A stretch of DNA of 50,782 bases from Psychrobacter sp. UBA3962 (GTDB lineage Bacteria; Pseudomonadota; Gammaproteobacteria; Pseudomonadales; Moraxellaceae), in assembly GCF_002385225.1 (NCBI RefSeq), contig NZ_DGDC01000011.1:1-50782 (forward strand), given 5' to 3'. Under the pieces are notes generated by a model, which worked only from the letters and a program-made list of their open reading frames with translations, had not been told where the DNA came from and searched no databases. Positions within the stretch are counted from its first letter, which is position 1. The number at the start of each line of letters is the position of its first letter. Positions 18,379 to 27,654 of the stretch are shown in pieces. Both the position numbers and the translations under genes were made by a program.

Positions 18379-19170
18379 CTAGGCCTGCTGACGCTGACGG
18401 CTCACCTCATACAATACCATGCCTGTGGCCACGCTCACATTCAGGCTCTGTAATGAGCCATGTTTATTGCCAGTCATAGGAATATAAACCAGCTCATCAC
18501 AGCGCTCTGTGGTCAAACGGCGCATACCTTCACCCTCTGACCCCATAATAATCGCTACTTTGCCTTTTAAGTCCACCTCAGGTAAGGCTTTGGCCGTTTC
18601 ATCTAATGCCGTGCCATAAACAAACACCCCTGCTTGCTTTAAGTTTTCAATACAGCGGGCCAAGTTAGTGACCGCAATCACTGGCATAATTTCCATCGCC
18701 CCAACCGAGACCTTGGCTACTGTGGGCGTAAGGCTCGCTGAATGATGCTTAGGACAGATAACCGCATCTACCCCCATAGCCGCCGCTGTACGCAGACAAG
18801 CGCCTAAGTTATGCGCATCGGTAATTTGATCCAGCACCAAAAATAAAGCATCGTCTGATTTTGCAATAGTTGCAATCTCGCCTTCATCCGCCATCGCTAG
18901 CGGACGGGCATTAAGTACCACACCCTGATGTTGGGGGCTGCCACATAGAGCCGTTAGTTTGTCTCGGTTGGCTTGTTGAATACTGACCCCCATTTGTTCA
19001 GCAAGCTGTAAAATTTCTTCAAAAGTAGAGTCAATCTCATCTGATCCATGTTGACTCCCCTCTTTAGCACTGCGACCTTGTTGCACAAATAGCGCCATGG
19101 CATCGGTAGGACGATGAGTCAATAAAGCATGGATAGCATGAATTCCATAAAAATGAACTGGCTTTGCCAT
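18379..19170 (-). CDS. rlmB: 23S rRNA (guanosine-2'-O-)-methyltransferase RlmB (SpoU family)
   Basis: RlmB methylates the 2'-O of G2251 in the 23S P loop. The 263 residues contain an N-terminal substrate-binding domain (FYGIHAIHALLTHRP) and a SPOUT knot domain. The latter has NLGACLRTAAAMGVDAVI, IIMGSEGEGMRRLT and SLQSLNVSVATGMVLYEV. The first ATG fits the family start MAKPVHFYGIHA. Other SpoU enzymes such as TrmH are less likely because of the GIHAV-type N terminus. Confidence 0.92.
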   Translation of the reverse strand: MAKPVHFYGIHAIHALLTHRPTDAMALFVQQGRSAKEGSQHGSDEIDSTFEEILQLAEQMGVSIQQANRDKLTALCGSPQHQGVVLNARPLAMADEGEIATIAKSDDALFLVLDQITDAHNLGACLRTAAAMGVDAVICPKHHSASLTPTVAKVSVGAMEIMPVIAVTNLARCIENLKQAGVFVYGTALDETAKALPEVDLKGKVAIIMGSEGEGMRRLTTERCDELVYIPMTGNKHGSLQSLNVSVATGMVLYEVSRQRQQA

Positions 19171-19498
19171 AAAATAACCTTTTAGCTGTTTTTATATCAG
19201 TGAAGTTTTTAGATAACTGAAGTATGGGTATACGTGAAATTATAGATAAATAAGAGGAATAGAGCTGCGTTTAGTTTACTACGCTTAAGTTTACTTTGCA
19301 GTGAATATGAAGATGGTGCCATTGAGATGAGCCAATACTTATAGCTAACCCTAAGACACAAAAGCACCCAAAGTATACACTGTGGGTGCTGTAAATATCA
19401 TAAGAAAATTTAACCAAAATCTGAACTGACTAACCCAGTTAAGCTTTTTGTTACTGGCAATTATCGAATAGATTTAACCGCTCTGATCTATCTTTTGG
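19171..19498. other. Intergenic region with a weak terminator for ppnP
   Basis: No gene was seen. AGCACCCA (19363-19370) pairs with TGGGTGCT (19383-19390), followed on the minus strand by TTTTGTG. This is a moderate terminator for the ppnP-like gene upstream of rlmB. Confidence 0.55.
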
Positions 19499-19831
19499 TT
19501 AGCCTTCAAGATGACAGATATACTGTACGATTTGATCAGTACGCAGAGTAAAACTGCTGTCTCCTGCCACCACAAAAGCTTGGCCAGCACGATAATAGGT
19601 AAAATCGTCTTCACCGGTAATCTTCACTTCACATTCACCACTGGTGATTTGCATTCTTTCTGAAGTGTGAGTAGCAAACTCATATTCACGGACGTGCTCG
19701 TCACAAGGTAAGATAACACCAAGCATTTTTTTGCTGCCATCTTCAAATAATACGGTATGGCTACTACACCTGCCATCATAAGAGGTGGTGGCATTTTTTA
19801 CGACAGAAACCTGGTCATAAGTCGTCGTCAT
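19499..19831 (-). CDS. ppnP: Pyrimidine/purine nucleoside phosphorylase (PpnP/YaiE family)
   Basis: This is a single-domain cupin of the DUF1255 family that phosphorolyses several nucleosides. The 110 residues (E. coli 94) show the cupin core EYEFATHTSERMQITSGECE, then YYRAGQAFVVAGDSSFTL, ending QYICHLEG, comparable to the E. coli ending. The start MTTTYDQVSVVKN is an ATG after AGGAAG. It is monocistronic, with a 524-nt gap to recN. Confidence 0.88.
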   Translation of the reverse strand: MTTTYDQVSVVKNATTSYDGRCSSHTVLFEDGSKKMLGVILPCDEHVREYEFATHTSERMQITSGECEVKITGEDDFTYYRAGQAFVVAGDSSFTLRTDQIVQYICHLEG

Positions 19832-20361
19832 GATGACTTCCTCAATCTTAGTCTACTTAATAATAGTCATGGGCTAGAATTCAGTTAACGCTAAACTTAC
19901 AGCCCTGCTTTTGGATGCTACTTTTTTGTTATTCAATGCTACCACAATATTACTAGAATGATTGTGACAGGGGAGATGTTTTTTTAGATACCAGCTATTC
20001 CAAATCTTCAATAGCCTTTGATATAAGCCTTTTAGCATTATATCAGTGACTTACTTTTTAATTCACATACTTTTTAAGCACTCAGAGAATTGATTTCTGT
20101 GACAAAAATAAATCACTTTATAATCAAGGGTTATCACTTTAGTTTTCTATAATAATGCTTGTATTAATATTAAAATGGCTTTATATATTCAGCTAAACTT
20201 TGATTACTATGCCATTTTATAGCGGTTATCAACTAAAAAATTTATCGCAACACCCCTATTGTCTTATTTGCTTTTAGGCGGTCATAGCGATAGGATACTG
20301 ATACTATTTTTGTCCGTTTTTTAGTGTTTTTTTCTAATAAACACCCCTACTGAGATTGCTG
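19832..20361. other. Divergent intergenic region ppnP/recN
   Basis: No coding frame was seen. It is AT-rich. A GTGTTT...AAACAC hairpin lies near 20323-20343, just before recN. No LexA-type palindrome (CTGT-N8-ACAG) was found upstream of recN, in line with the lack of classical LexA in related Moraxellaceae. Confidence 0.5.
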
Positions 20362-22122
20362 ATGCTAACTTCTCTGACCCTGCAAAATTTCGCCTTAATT
20401 AACCATCATGAGCTGTCATTTTACGACGGTTTCAACGTCATTACTGGAGAGACCGGTGCCGGTAAATCGTTACTGCTAGATGCCTTGTCCTTATGTATAG
20501 GCGGGCGTGCCGATACCAGTATGGTTCGTCATGGTAAGGATCATGCAGATATCTATGCTCAGTTTGAATTTGCTGTAGAGGCTAGTGGTGTATCTTCTCA
20601 CAATGCCAACACCGCGGTAGCAGTACGCCAATGGTTCGAAAGTCATGACCGAGAGTTCGACGGTGAAGTATTAATTCGTCGCCAATTAAGCAGTAATGGC
20701 CGCTCCAAAGCTTGGCTTAACGGCGCTCCTGTTAGTTTAACTGAGCTAAAAGAATTAGGCTCGATGCTGGTCAATATTCACAGCCAGCACGCTCAACAAG
20801 CCTTATTAAAGCCCTCCTTCGTGATAGAGTGGCTAGACAGCATTGCCGGTCTACAACCCTTGGCAAATCAGACTGAGCAGGCTTATAGAACTTATCAGAA
20901 GCTTAAACGCCAAGCTGAAGAAATCGCTGCCAAAGAAGCGCATCGTAATGACCGCATCGAGTTACTAAACAGCCAATTAGCAGACATCTCTCCTTTACTG
21001 GCCGTTGATTACGAGCAAATTGAGGCCGAACATGACGAGCTGTCAAACTTAGAAGCGTTAATGCTCGAGGCCAGTCATGCCGTTCAGCTGTTAGACAATG
21101 ATTCAGACGATCCAGATACAATGGATTTGCTCGGTAAGGCCATTCGCCTTTGTGAAAATCAATCTGAGGTGAGTGCCACCTTCAGTCAAGCCAGTGAGTC
21201 TTTATATTTAGCCCAGCAGCATGTCAGTGAAGCAGTAGGTTTGCTTGCAGATTATGCCGAACAGCAGCTACCCGACCCTGAGCGTCTTGAAGAGCTCAAT
21301 ACTTTAATCAGCTTAGGGCATCGCCTGTCGCGTAAACATGGCTTGCCTGCCATTAACTTAGTCGAAGAAGCACAAGTTTGGCAAGAGGAGCTGGATAATC
21401 TAGTGAATCAGCCCACCTCTGAAGTGTTGGAAGCTCAAATTAACGAGGCTTGGCAGCACTTTACTGCTTTAGCCACTGAGCTTGGAGAAGCACGTCAACA
21501 AGTGGCGCCCAGTATCAGTGAAAAGTTAGTGACTCAGCTACAGCCTCTGGCCTTACCAAACGCTCGCTGTGAGTTTGTATTTACCGAAAAAGCCGCTGAA
21601 AATTATAACGCCCAAGGCAAGCATGACATTGAGCTGATGTTCAGTGCCAACGTTGGTATGCCGATGCAACCTTTGTACAAAATTGCTTCCGGCGGTGAGT
21701 TGTCCCGTATGGCGCTGGTGATGCAAGTGCTATTGGCCACACACAATCAGCCCTCTAACCAGAATGAGTCTACTGACACAGACGTAGCCATTGACCTGTC
21801 GGAGCCCATGCTAGTATTTGATGAAGTGGATGTTGGCATTAGTGGCGGCACAGCACAAGTCGTGGGTGAATTGCTACGCCAACTAGGGGCACATCGCCAA
21901 TTATTGGCGATCACCCACCAAGCTCAAGTAGCGGCTCAAGCGCATCAGCACATTTTAGTGCAAAAGCATCATGATACCGATGAAGGTCAAACCACTAGCC
22001 AAATCAATGTTATTGAAGACGAGGCTCAGGTTGATGAGTTAGCCCGTATGTCTGGCGGAGTAAATATCACTGAGGTGACTCGAGAGCATGCCCGCAGTCT
22101 ACTTGCGGATGTCAATAAATAG
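20362..22122 (+). CDS. recN: DNA repair protein RecN
   Basis: RecN is an SMC-like ATPase in double-strand break repair. From the ATG at 20362 it has 586 residues (E. coli 553). Walker A GETGAGKS is at 29-36. Two coiled-coil arms with a short hinge fill about 155-370. The ABC signature KIASGGELSRMAL and Walker B MLVFDEVDVGISGGTA follow, then the His switch in AITHQAQVAAQA. The frame is open two codons further to a TTG; the ATG gives the family start MLTSLTLQNFALI. Downstream yqgE and ruvX lie on the same strand. Confidence 0.97.
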   Translation: MLTSLTLQNFALINHHELSFYDGFNVITGETGAGKSLLLDALSLCIGGRADTSMVRHGKDHADIYAQFEFAVEASGVSSHNANTAVAVRQWFESHDREFDGEVLIRRQLSSNGRSKAWLNGAPVSLTELKELGSMLVNIHSQHAQQALLKPSFVIEWLDSIAGLQPLANQTEQAYRTYQKLKRQAEEIAAKEAHRNDRIELLNSQLADISPLLAVDYEQIEAEHDELSNLEALMLEASHAVQLLDNDSDDPDTMDLLGKAIRLCENQSEVSATFSQASESLYLAQQHVSEAVGLLADYAEQQLPDPERLEELNTLISLGHRLSRKHGLPAINLVEEAQVWQEELDNLVNQPTSEVLEAQINEAWQHFTALATELGEARQQVAPSISEKLVTQLQPLALPNARCEFVFTEKAAENYNAQGKHDIELMFSANVGMPMQPLYKIASGGELSRMALVMQVLLATHNQPSNQNESTDTDVAIDLSEPMLVFDEVDVGISGGTAQVVGELLRQLGAHRQLLAITHQAQVAAQAHQHILVQKHHDTDEGQTTSQINVIEDEAQVDELARMSGGVNITEVTREHARSLLADVNK

Positions 22123-22285
22123 CTGACTTTCGGTAGCACTTGCTGCTTAAAATCATATTGACTGCTAACTCGGTGACCACTAAGGTAGAGGGGCCACCTA
22201 TAGTAAGCGTTGCTTTAATTGTGCCGTGCCCCCATGTTAATAGTTCTCTTATCCCCCTTTATTTACTAGTAAGTTTGCCAAACCT

Positions 22286-22849
22286 ATGACCCTTGATAAT
22301 TTGACCCATCATTTCCTAATAGCTTCTCCCAATATGCCAGATGAGCGCTTTACGCAGACGCTGGTCTATATCTGTCGTCACGACAAACATGGCGTTTTGG
22401 GATTGGTTGTCAATCGTCCTATCTTAGAGGCACGCGTGGGTCAGCTGCTTGAAAACTTAGACATTGACGTTAGTGACAAGTCTGTCATGCAGGATTTGGC
22501 CTTAGATGGTGGTCCCGTTTATCCCGAGGTGGGGTTTGTGCTTCACACCGGTCAACCCACGTGGGCCTCCTCTTTCGCCATTTCTGAGAATGTGTGCATT
22601 ACCACCAGTAAGGACATCTTAGAAAGAATTGCCGCCGGAGAAGGCGTGGGTCATTATCACTTGTGTCTAGGTCATGCCAGCTGGTTTAAAGGGCAATTAG
22701 AAAAAGAAATCAATCAAGGCGATTGGTTGGTTAGCCCGGGTGACCTGTCTTTGTTGTTTGAGATACCTTTTGAAGAGCGCTGGCGCCATGCCGCTCAGAA
22801 AATTGGGGTGGATTTGGATTTTTTAAGTGATGATATAGGTCATGCCTAG
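22286..22849 (+). CDS. yqgE: YqgE/AlgH family protein (UPF0301)
   Basis: This is a 187-residue member of the DUF179 family with no established biochemical function. The signature start is HHFLIASPNMPDERFTQTLVYIC, followed by the HGVLGLVVNRP motif, LDGGPVYPEVGFVLH and the GHASWFKGQLEKEI segment. It precedes ruvX, the order conserved across gammaproteobacteria. Confidence 0.94.
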   Translation: MTLDNLTHHFLIASPNMPDERFTQTLVYICRHDKHGVLGLVVNRPILEARVGQLLENLDIDVSDKSVMQDLALDGGPVYPEVGFVLHTGQPTWASSFAISENVCITTSKDILERIAAGEGVGHYHLCLGHASWFKGQLEKEINQGDWLVSPGDLSLLFEIPFEERWRHAAQKIGVDLDFLSDDIGHA

Positions 22850-22985
22850 TATTGTGTTGTCTGTGACAGGGTTACAAGCTCCCTTTTTATTAGCCCTCTC
22901 TCTAAGCAAGTCTGCCCGCTAATTAAGTTGAGGTCATTTAATCCTCACTAGTAATAAATTTGCCGATTAAGCGATAATTGTATCT

Positions 22986-23507
22986 ATGCCAAATAATGAG
23001 AATTTAAACTCTGAAGCAGTTAATATTGAAGTTGTCCGCCCTGAGCAAACCGTACTTTTAGGCCTAGATTATGGCGTTAAGAAAATGGGCATGGCTTTGG
23101 GCAATACCGTTACCCAAGACGCGCGCCCCTTCGATATCCTAGCAATGAATAACGGTCAGCCCGCTGATTGGGACAATCTACTGGGCATAATCGATACCTG
23201 GAAAATTGGCCGGGTGGTGGTAGGTCTGCCGCTAAATATGGATGGCAGCAGCTCGATGATTGCCAAACGGGCACACAAGTTTGCTCGCCGTTTGGCGCAC
23301 CGCCTGATGGAACAGCGCATTCATGTTCCGGTACAATTATTTGATGAACGTCTGACCTCAGTAGAAGCACGTGAGATGGCCTGGGAGCTTGGCCTAATAA
23401 AAAATGAACGGGACCCCATTGATGATATTTCTGCTTGCCTATTATTACAAAGCTATTTGGCCAATCCTGATCATGCTGAAGACATTGCCACTTATAAAGC
23501 AGACTAA
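22986..23507 (+). CDS. ruvX: Putative Holliday junction resolvase / pre-16S rRNA nuclease YqgF (RuvX)
   Basis: An RNase H-fold protein of 173 residues. The Asp of the first strand lies in LLGLDYGVKKMGMALG. VVVGLPLNMDGS and LFDERLTSVEA carry the later acidic positions, and the final Asp is in DPIDDISACLLLQSYL. E. coli YqgF processes the 16S rRNA 5' end; resolvase activity is proposed for the family. A roughly 20-residue N-terminal tail precedes the fold. It follows yqgE. Confidence 0.94.
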   Translation: MPNNENLNSEAVNIEVVRPEQTVLLGLDYGVKKMGMALGNTVTQDARPFDILAMNNGQPADWDNLLGIIDTWKIGRVVVGLPLNMDGSSSMIAKRAHKFARRLAHRLMEQRIHVPVQLFDERLTSVEAREMAWELGLIKNERDPIDDISACLLLQSYLANPDHAEDIATYKAD

Positions 23508-23582
23508 GTATTTTACAACCAACACACTAAGACCAAACCGCTAGCCCTTTTTTATTGCTCAATAACCTATAAGCCTAAAGCC

Positions 23583-24071
23583 ATGAGTACAGAGACTGAA
23601 AACCGCCCTAACCCTTCAACTACCGCTTCTTCCAAGGGAAGTATTGCTGGGTTTCCGGCCGCGGCCATTAAGCTATTACGCGATGCGCAAAAGATAAACA
23701 AACTGTCTATTTTGGTTATTGTTTTGGCCATCTTTGCCTTTGTGGTATTTGGTACCTTAGCCAGCCTAAAGATGTTCCATGCTAGCGGCCAAATGTATTG
23801 GTTATTTCACTACCTACCTTATATTTTAGTGGGCTTAACCATCCCTTTTACCCTGTACCAAGCCTTTTTGGTTTACCGCTATCGTTTGAGTCAGCCCTCG
23901 ATGCTAGTAACCAGTGTCGGTGGCGCAAGTTTGCTGCTCATTATTTGTCTGTTATTTTCACTTTCAGACTGGTTATGGCTAGCGATGGCGGCTTGGATTG
24001 GCGTAGCGTACTGGTTCCAGGCCACCTTTAAGCGCTTTTTTAACTTTATTGAAGACAGACAAGGGAATTAG
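23583..24071 (+). CDS. Hypothetical inner-membrane protein with four helices
   Basis: I do not recognise this 162-residue protein. About 35 hydrophilic Ser/Thr/Lys-rich residues are followed by four hydrophobic segments, at about 38-62, 68-95, 105-126 and 128-148. The C terminus is basic and cytoplasmic by the positive-inside rule. No enzyme motif is seen. It lies between ruvX and the TusA-like gene on the same strand, with gaps of 75 and 68 nt, so it may share their transcript. The ATG has no clear ribosome binding site. Confidence 0.8.
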   Translation: MSTETENRPNPSTTASSKGSIAGFPAAAIKLLRDAQKINKLSILVIVLAIFAFVVFGTLASLKMFHASGQMYWLFHYLPYILVGLTIPFTLYQAFLVYRYRLSQPSMLVTSVGGASLLLIICLLFSLSDWLWLAMAAWIGVAYWFQATFKRFFNFIEDRQGN

Positions 24072-24139
24072 ATTACGTCCCTATTGCCCCTATTTAACCT
24101 TATACTTATAGACCATACACCTATAAAGAGTTACCCATT

Positions 24140-24433
24140 ATGAGCACTGCTGATACCACTCCAGAACACCCTATCGAGCATCACCTAGATACCCAAGGCC
24201 TGATTTGCCCAGAGCCGGTGATGTTATTACACCGTACCGTTCGTAAAGCAGAAGGCGGTGACTATATTGAGATTCTGGCTACTGACCCTGCCACCACTCG
24301 TGACATTCCCAATTTCTGTCGTCACCTAGGTCATACCTTAATTTCACAGTCAGAAGCAGACAATCCTGCTGGTGACCCTGAGATACATACCGATAAGCTT
24401 TATCGTTATGTGGTACAAAAAAAGCAAGGCTAG
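24140..24433 (+). CDS. tusA: TusA-family sulfurtransferase
   Basis: A small (97 aa) SirA/TusA-fold protein. The signature LDTQGLICPEPVMLLHRTVR contains the CPxP motif whose cysteine carries the persulfide. The DPATTRDIPNFCRHLGHTL segment is the second conserved block. In E. coli TusA passes sulfur from IscS to the TusBCD relay for tRNA 2-thiouridine. A 15-residue N-terminal extension is present. A terminator follows. A paralogue with another sulfur-transfer role is possible. Confidence 0.88.
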   Translation: MSTADTTPEHPIEHHLDTQGLICPEPVMLLHRTVRKAEGGDYIEILATDPATTRDIPNFCRHLGHTLISQSEADNPAGDPEIHTDKLYRYVVQKKQG

Positions 24434-24469
24434 TTTATTCGGCACAATAAGATCCTAACTCGCTATAAA

Positions 24470-24508
24470 AAAAAGAGGTCATCTTATTAATTTGACCTCT
24501 TTTTCATA
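24470..24508 (+). terminator. Terminator after tusA
   Basis: A 12-bp perfect stem (24470-24481 with 24493-24504) has an 11-nt loop and ends in a T tract. Confidence 0.88.
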
Positions 24509-24626
24509 GCCTAGATTCTATGGCGATAGCGTGTGCCATAACTGTGGCTGGCTTTTATGCTATATTCTATGGCCAAGCTGTTGTTACTTTTATACTTTTA
24601 TCCATTGAGTGTTTTGAGAGTCCCCC

Positions 24627-25565
24627 ATGAGTCGTGATCGCGCCGTACAACCCAGACAACCTAAAGCCCTCGCTGTGGATGACGAGCCAGCCTATATCAC
24701 TGAGTTTCGTCAGGCAATGCTAGCACGCGGTTTGTCTACTCGGACTCGTAATGCTTATGTGCGTGACTTAAAGCACTGCGAAACCACCAATACCAAGGCG
24801 CTGACTTTATGGGAAGATACCGATGTCATGCAGTGCCTGACAGCGCTTAATAAGCAAGGCAAAACCCCTCGCACCCAAGCAAGAATGCTCTCTAGCCTTC
24901 GTCAGTTCTACTTGTGGATGGTGGGTAATGAGCGCCGTGAAGATAATCCTTGTGAGCGTATTAAAACACCTAAGATTGGTCGCTCCTTGCCCAAAGACTT
25001 GTCTGAAAGCGATGTGGAAAACTTACTATCAGCACCGGATACCAGTACGGCTCTGGGGCTACGCGATAAAGCGATGCTAGAGGTGCTTTACGCTTGCGGC
25101 TTACGGGTCAGTGAGCTGATGAATTTATCGCTTGAACAGGTCAACTTGAACGCAGGTTGGCTACAAATCACTGGTAAGGGTAATAAAACCCGACTGGTAC
25201 CGTTGGGAGAATATGCCAGTGAAGCTTTGGATGATTACCTAAGCCATGCCCGTGGTGAGCTAGTGGCGCACTTAAAGTCAGGCAACTGCCAAGCGGTATT
25301 TCTAACCACTCAAGGCGGTTACATGACCCGTCAAAACTTTTGGTATATGCTAAAAAAATACGCCAAACAAGCCGGTATTGAAAGTGACTTATCACCGCAC
25401 ACCCTACGCCACGCTTTTGCTACCCATTTGCTGAATCACGGGGCTGACTTACGTAGTGTGCAGCTACTATTAGGTCATAGTGACTTATCTACCACTCAGA
25501 TTTATACCCATGTTGCCACTGCTCGTTTGCAACAGCTTCATGAGGCTCATCATCCTAGAGGTTAA
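24627..25565 (+). CDS. xerD: Site-specific tyrosine recombinase XerD
   Basis: XerD, with XerC, resolves chromosome dimers at dif under FtsK control. The 312 residues hold a SAM-like core-binding domain (about 22-105) and the catalytic domain. The catalytic set is complete: Arg160 (ACGLRVSEL), Lys184 (TGKGNKTR), His258 and Arg261 (SPHTLRHAFATHLL), His284 (LLLGHSDLSTT) and Tyr293 (QIYTHVA). The end QLHEAHHPRG favours XerD over XerC. The frame ends 1 nt before the stop of the convergent nuclease gene. Confidence 0.93.
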   Translation: MSRDRAVQPRQPKALAVDDEPAYITEFRQAMLARGLSTRTRNAYVRDLKHCETTNTKALTLWEDTDVMQCLTALNKQGKTPRTQARMLSSLRQFYLWMVGNERREDNPCERIKTPKIGRSLPKDLSESDVENLLSAPDTSTALGLRDKAMLEVLYACGLRVSELMNLSLEQVNLNAGWLQITGKGNKTRLVPLGEYASEALDDYLSHARGELVAHLKSGNCQAVFLTTQGGYMTRQNFWYMLKKYAKQAGIESDLSPHTLRHAFATHLLNHGADLRSVQLLLGHSDLSTTQIYTHVATARLQQLHEAHHPRG

Positions 25566-25566
25566 T

Positions 25567-26526
25567 TTAATCACCTAACCATGTTTTTAGTATTTGAAAC
25601 TGCTTTGAGTTATCAACTTTAAAGCTATAACCCCTAGCCCATTCTAAAACCTCAATATTGCCAAAAATATGATGCAATAATTCTTCTGCATTATCGGGTT
25701 TACCTTCTAAATATATATTTAAGTACTTTTCACGCACTAAAATAGCTACTTTATCAAAACCATCGATGTTTCTTCGGAATCCAACGAATCGTCTTCTAGA
25801 AGGGTCCCCTTCTTTTGTCTCTAAACAGTATTGCAGTGCTTCCGCGGCAAAAGGATACGCCAGCTTAGGTAGCACGTCATCCCAGGTTATTAAGGATTTA
25901 TCACTCTTTAAAGCTTTTAAACCTCGTTTCTCATAGACATCTTCCAGCTCCTTGAGAGGTAATCTTTGCTCAAAGTTTACGAAGGTATCATCTTCTAATT
26001 TGTAAAGAGAAACAGAAAATGCCGTAATATCCAACCCATACTGATTCGCTAACCAATCTGCTGTAATAATAACCTCAGGATCATAACGCTCGGAAATTAG
26101 AATAATTTTAACGGTATTACTTAGCGGGTTATTGTTTATCAAATCCACTAATTCTTCTGAGTCAGAAACAGTAGAGTGCTGAATTTGACTGATTAACTTT
26201 TCTCTATCCCATGTAGCTACCATTGCCGCATAGCTCAGTGACTGCAAAAGCTGTAGCTTATCCTTGTCACGCTTCAGCTCGATAACAATGATGGAGCTGT
26301 CATCACTATCAAAAGCGAGTAAGTCGATAGAGTTTTGTACAGAGTGATGAGGCGTTATCTCCTGCCCGACCAAATAAGCATCAGGAATGTTCAAACTGTG
26401 TTTAATTTGCTCCCACGACCTAACTATTGCAGATTGAAAGTCATAACGCTCTAGTATATGTTCTTGCTTAAAATTACCTTGCGTTAAACGTTCAAACCTC
26501 TTGTTTTGTACATCAAACTTAAGCAC
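25567..26526 (-). CDS. PD-(D/E)XK nuclease-like protein (DUF91/NucS- and DUF5655-like)
   Basis: A 319-residue protein of a restriction-endonuclease-like fold. The motif SIDLLAFDSDDSSIIVIELK gives the D...ExK arrangement, around residues 67-86. The C-terminal third (REKYLNIYLEGKPDNAEELL and onward) resembles DUF5655-type domains. I know no experimentally assigned role. It starts with GTG immediately after the TAA of the RlmA-like gene. GGAGAGG sits 6 nt upstream inside that gene's end, so translation is coupled. It is somewhat AT-richer than its neighbours and may be an accessory gene. A housekeeping DNA-repair role is equally possible. Confidence 0.78.
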   Translation of the reverse strand: MLKFDVQNKRFERLTQGNFKQEHILERYDFQSAIVRSWEQIKHSLNIPDAYLVGQEITPHHSVQNSIDLLAFDSDDSSIIVIELKRDKDKLQLLQSLSYAAMVATWDREKLISQIQHSTVSDSEELVDLINNNPLSNTVKIILISERYDPEVIITADWLANQYGLDITAFSVSLYKLEDDTFVNFEQRLPLKELEDVYEKRGLKALKSDKSLITWDDVLPKLAYPFAAEALQYCLETKEGDPSRRRFVGFRRNIDGFDKVAILVREKYLNIYLEGKPDNAEELLHHIFGNIEVLEWARGYSFKVDNSKQFQILKTWLGD

Positions 26527-27516
26527 TTAAGCCTCTCCTTTTTGCTTAACCAACTCATAAACCACAAAGCGAGCGGTAGTCTCAAACGGCTGACGCTCAG
26601 CAGAAGCCAATAAGGCCTCACGCTTCTCAGCACGAGCACGATAAGAGTACGGGGTCATGGTCAATAAATCCGCTAAAGATTGTCTATCAAGCACCAAATC
26701 TGCCGATATCTTATGCGTTGCCACCTCCTTAAAGTAAGGGGCTAGCTCCTCCAAAAACTTATCGGAATCGTGCGGACGCACCTCATCAAACAATGCCTCA
26801 CGCATACTTTGTAAATGCCCAGAATCCGGCTTGGCAATAAGCAGTCGCCCTCCTGACTTTAAAACTCGCGCAAACTCTTCCGGCAATATCGGGCTAAAAA
26901 TCGTGCTAATAGCATCTAGACTATTATCAACAAGCGGTAAATGTGAAGCGCTGGCCACCATAGGATAAATAGCGGTGGCTTTGGTATTCGATTTATCTTC
27001 TTTAACCTGATACCAAAGTTGTTGGTTCTGTTTGGCCACTCTTGCTGTGGTAGCGACTGCCGGCTTGCTGATATCCAAAGCGATTAAACAAGGATTATTA
27101 ATCTCTGCTATCGCTAGAGCCTCAGCAATAGCACTGGTGTAATAGCCCTCCCCGCAGCCCACATCGAGCCAAGCCTGGGTATTTAATGGAGAGTGAAATG
27201 ACTCTACTGATTGCTCTGAATTTTGGTTAACCAAACGGGCAATCAGCTGTTGCAGGGGCTGATAAAAATCTTGGCTTAAAAAACGATGGCGGGCATCGAT
27301 AGACTGTTGGCTATCACCAGGATCTTTTGACTTTTTGTTTTGTACTGGCAATAAGTTGACATAGCCTTGGCGTGCTACATCAAAGGGATGACGCGTTCCC
27401 TTAGCGTTTAGACTGCCATCACACAGCCAGGTCTTGGCATCTGGCAACAATGGTGATTGGCAGTAGGGACATAACAATTTTGGTGCTTGAATATTGATTT
27501 GCTCAGAGCTTGACAT
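26527..27516 (-). CDS. rlmA: RlmA-type 23S rRNA (guanine-N1)-methyltransferase
   Basis: A SAM-dependent class I methyltransferase with an N-terminal zinc finger. The 329 residues begin MSSSEQINIQAPKLLCPYCQ. The Cys-pair finger (CPYCQ ... WLCDG) precedes the RHPFDVARQGYVNLLP motif typical of RlmA (which methylates G745 in E. coli). The SAM motif is AWLDVGCGEGYYTSAIA, followed by GGRLLIAKPDSGHL. The open frame continues 13 codons upstream to a TTG; AGGA at 8 nt before this ATG decides the start. The nuclease gene follows directly. Confidence 0.88.
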   Translation of the reverse strand: MSSSEQINIQAPKLLCPYCQSPLLPDAKTWLCDGSLNAKGTRHPFDVARQGYVNLLPVQNKKSKDPGDSQQSIDARHRFLSQDFYQPLQQLIARLVNQNSEQSVESFHSPLNTQAWLDVGCGEGYYTSAIAEALAIAEINNPCLIALDISKPAVATTARVAKQNQQLWYQVKEDKSNTKATAIYPMVASASHLPLVDNSLDAISTIFSPILPEEFARVLKSGGRLLIAKPDSGHLQSMREALFDEVRPHDSDKFLEELAPYFKEVATHKISADLVLDRQSLADLLTMTPYSYRARAEKREALLASAERQPFETTARFVVYELVKQKGEA

Positions 27517-27585
27517 TGGTAAATCCTGTAACTGGCTATAATGAATTACTAGCAAATAAATAACTAAAACCTAAATCTGGTAAAC

Positions 27586-27618
27586 GTAAAAAGGGTGCCT
27601 AAAGACACCCTTTTATCA
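27586..27618 (-). terminator. Terminator after mraY
   Basis: AAAAGGGTG (27589-27597) pairs with CACCCTTTT (27606-27614) with an 8-nt loop and T tracts. It ends the cell-wall cluster ahead of the methyltransferase gene. Confidence 0.88.
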
Positions 27619-27654
27619 TAATTTTCGCTGAGTTGCTGTAATGCCGATTCGCTA

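Noticed and set aside
20100..20240. TTATCA-type sequences upstream of recN as DnaA boxes
   Set aside because: They match the DnaA consensus only partly (TTATCAACT, TTATCACTT) and are not clustered with other origin features.
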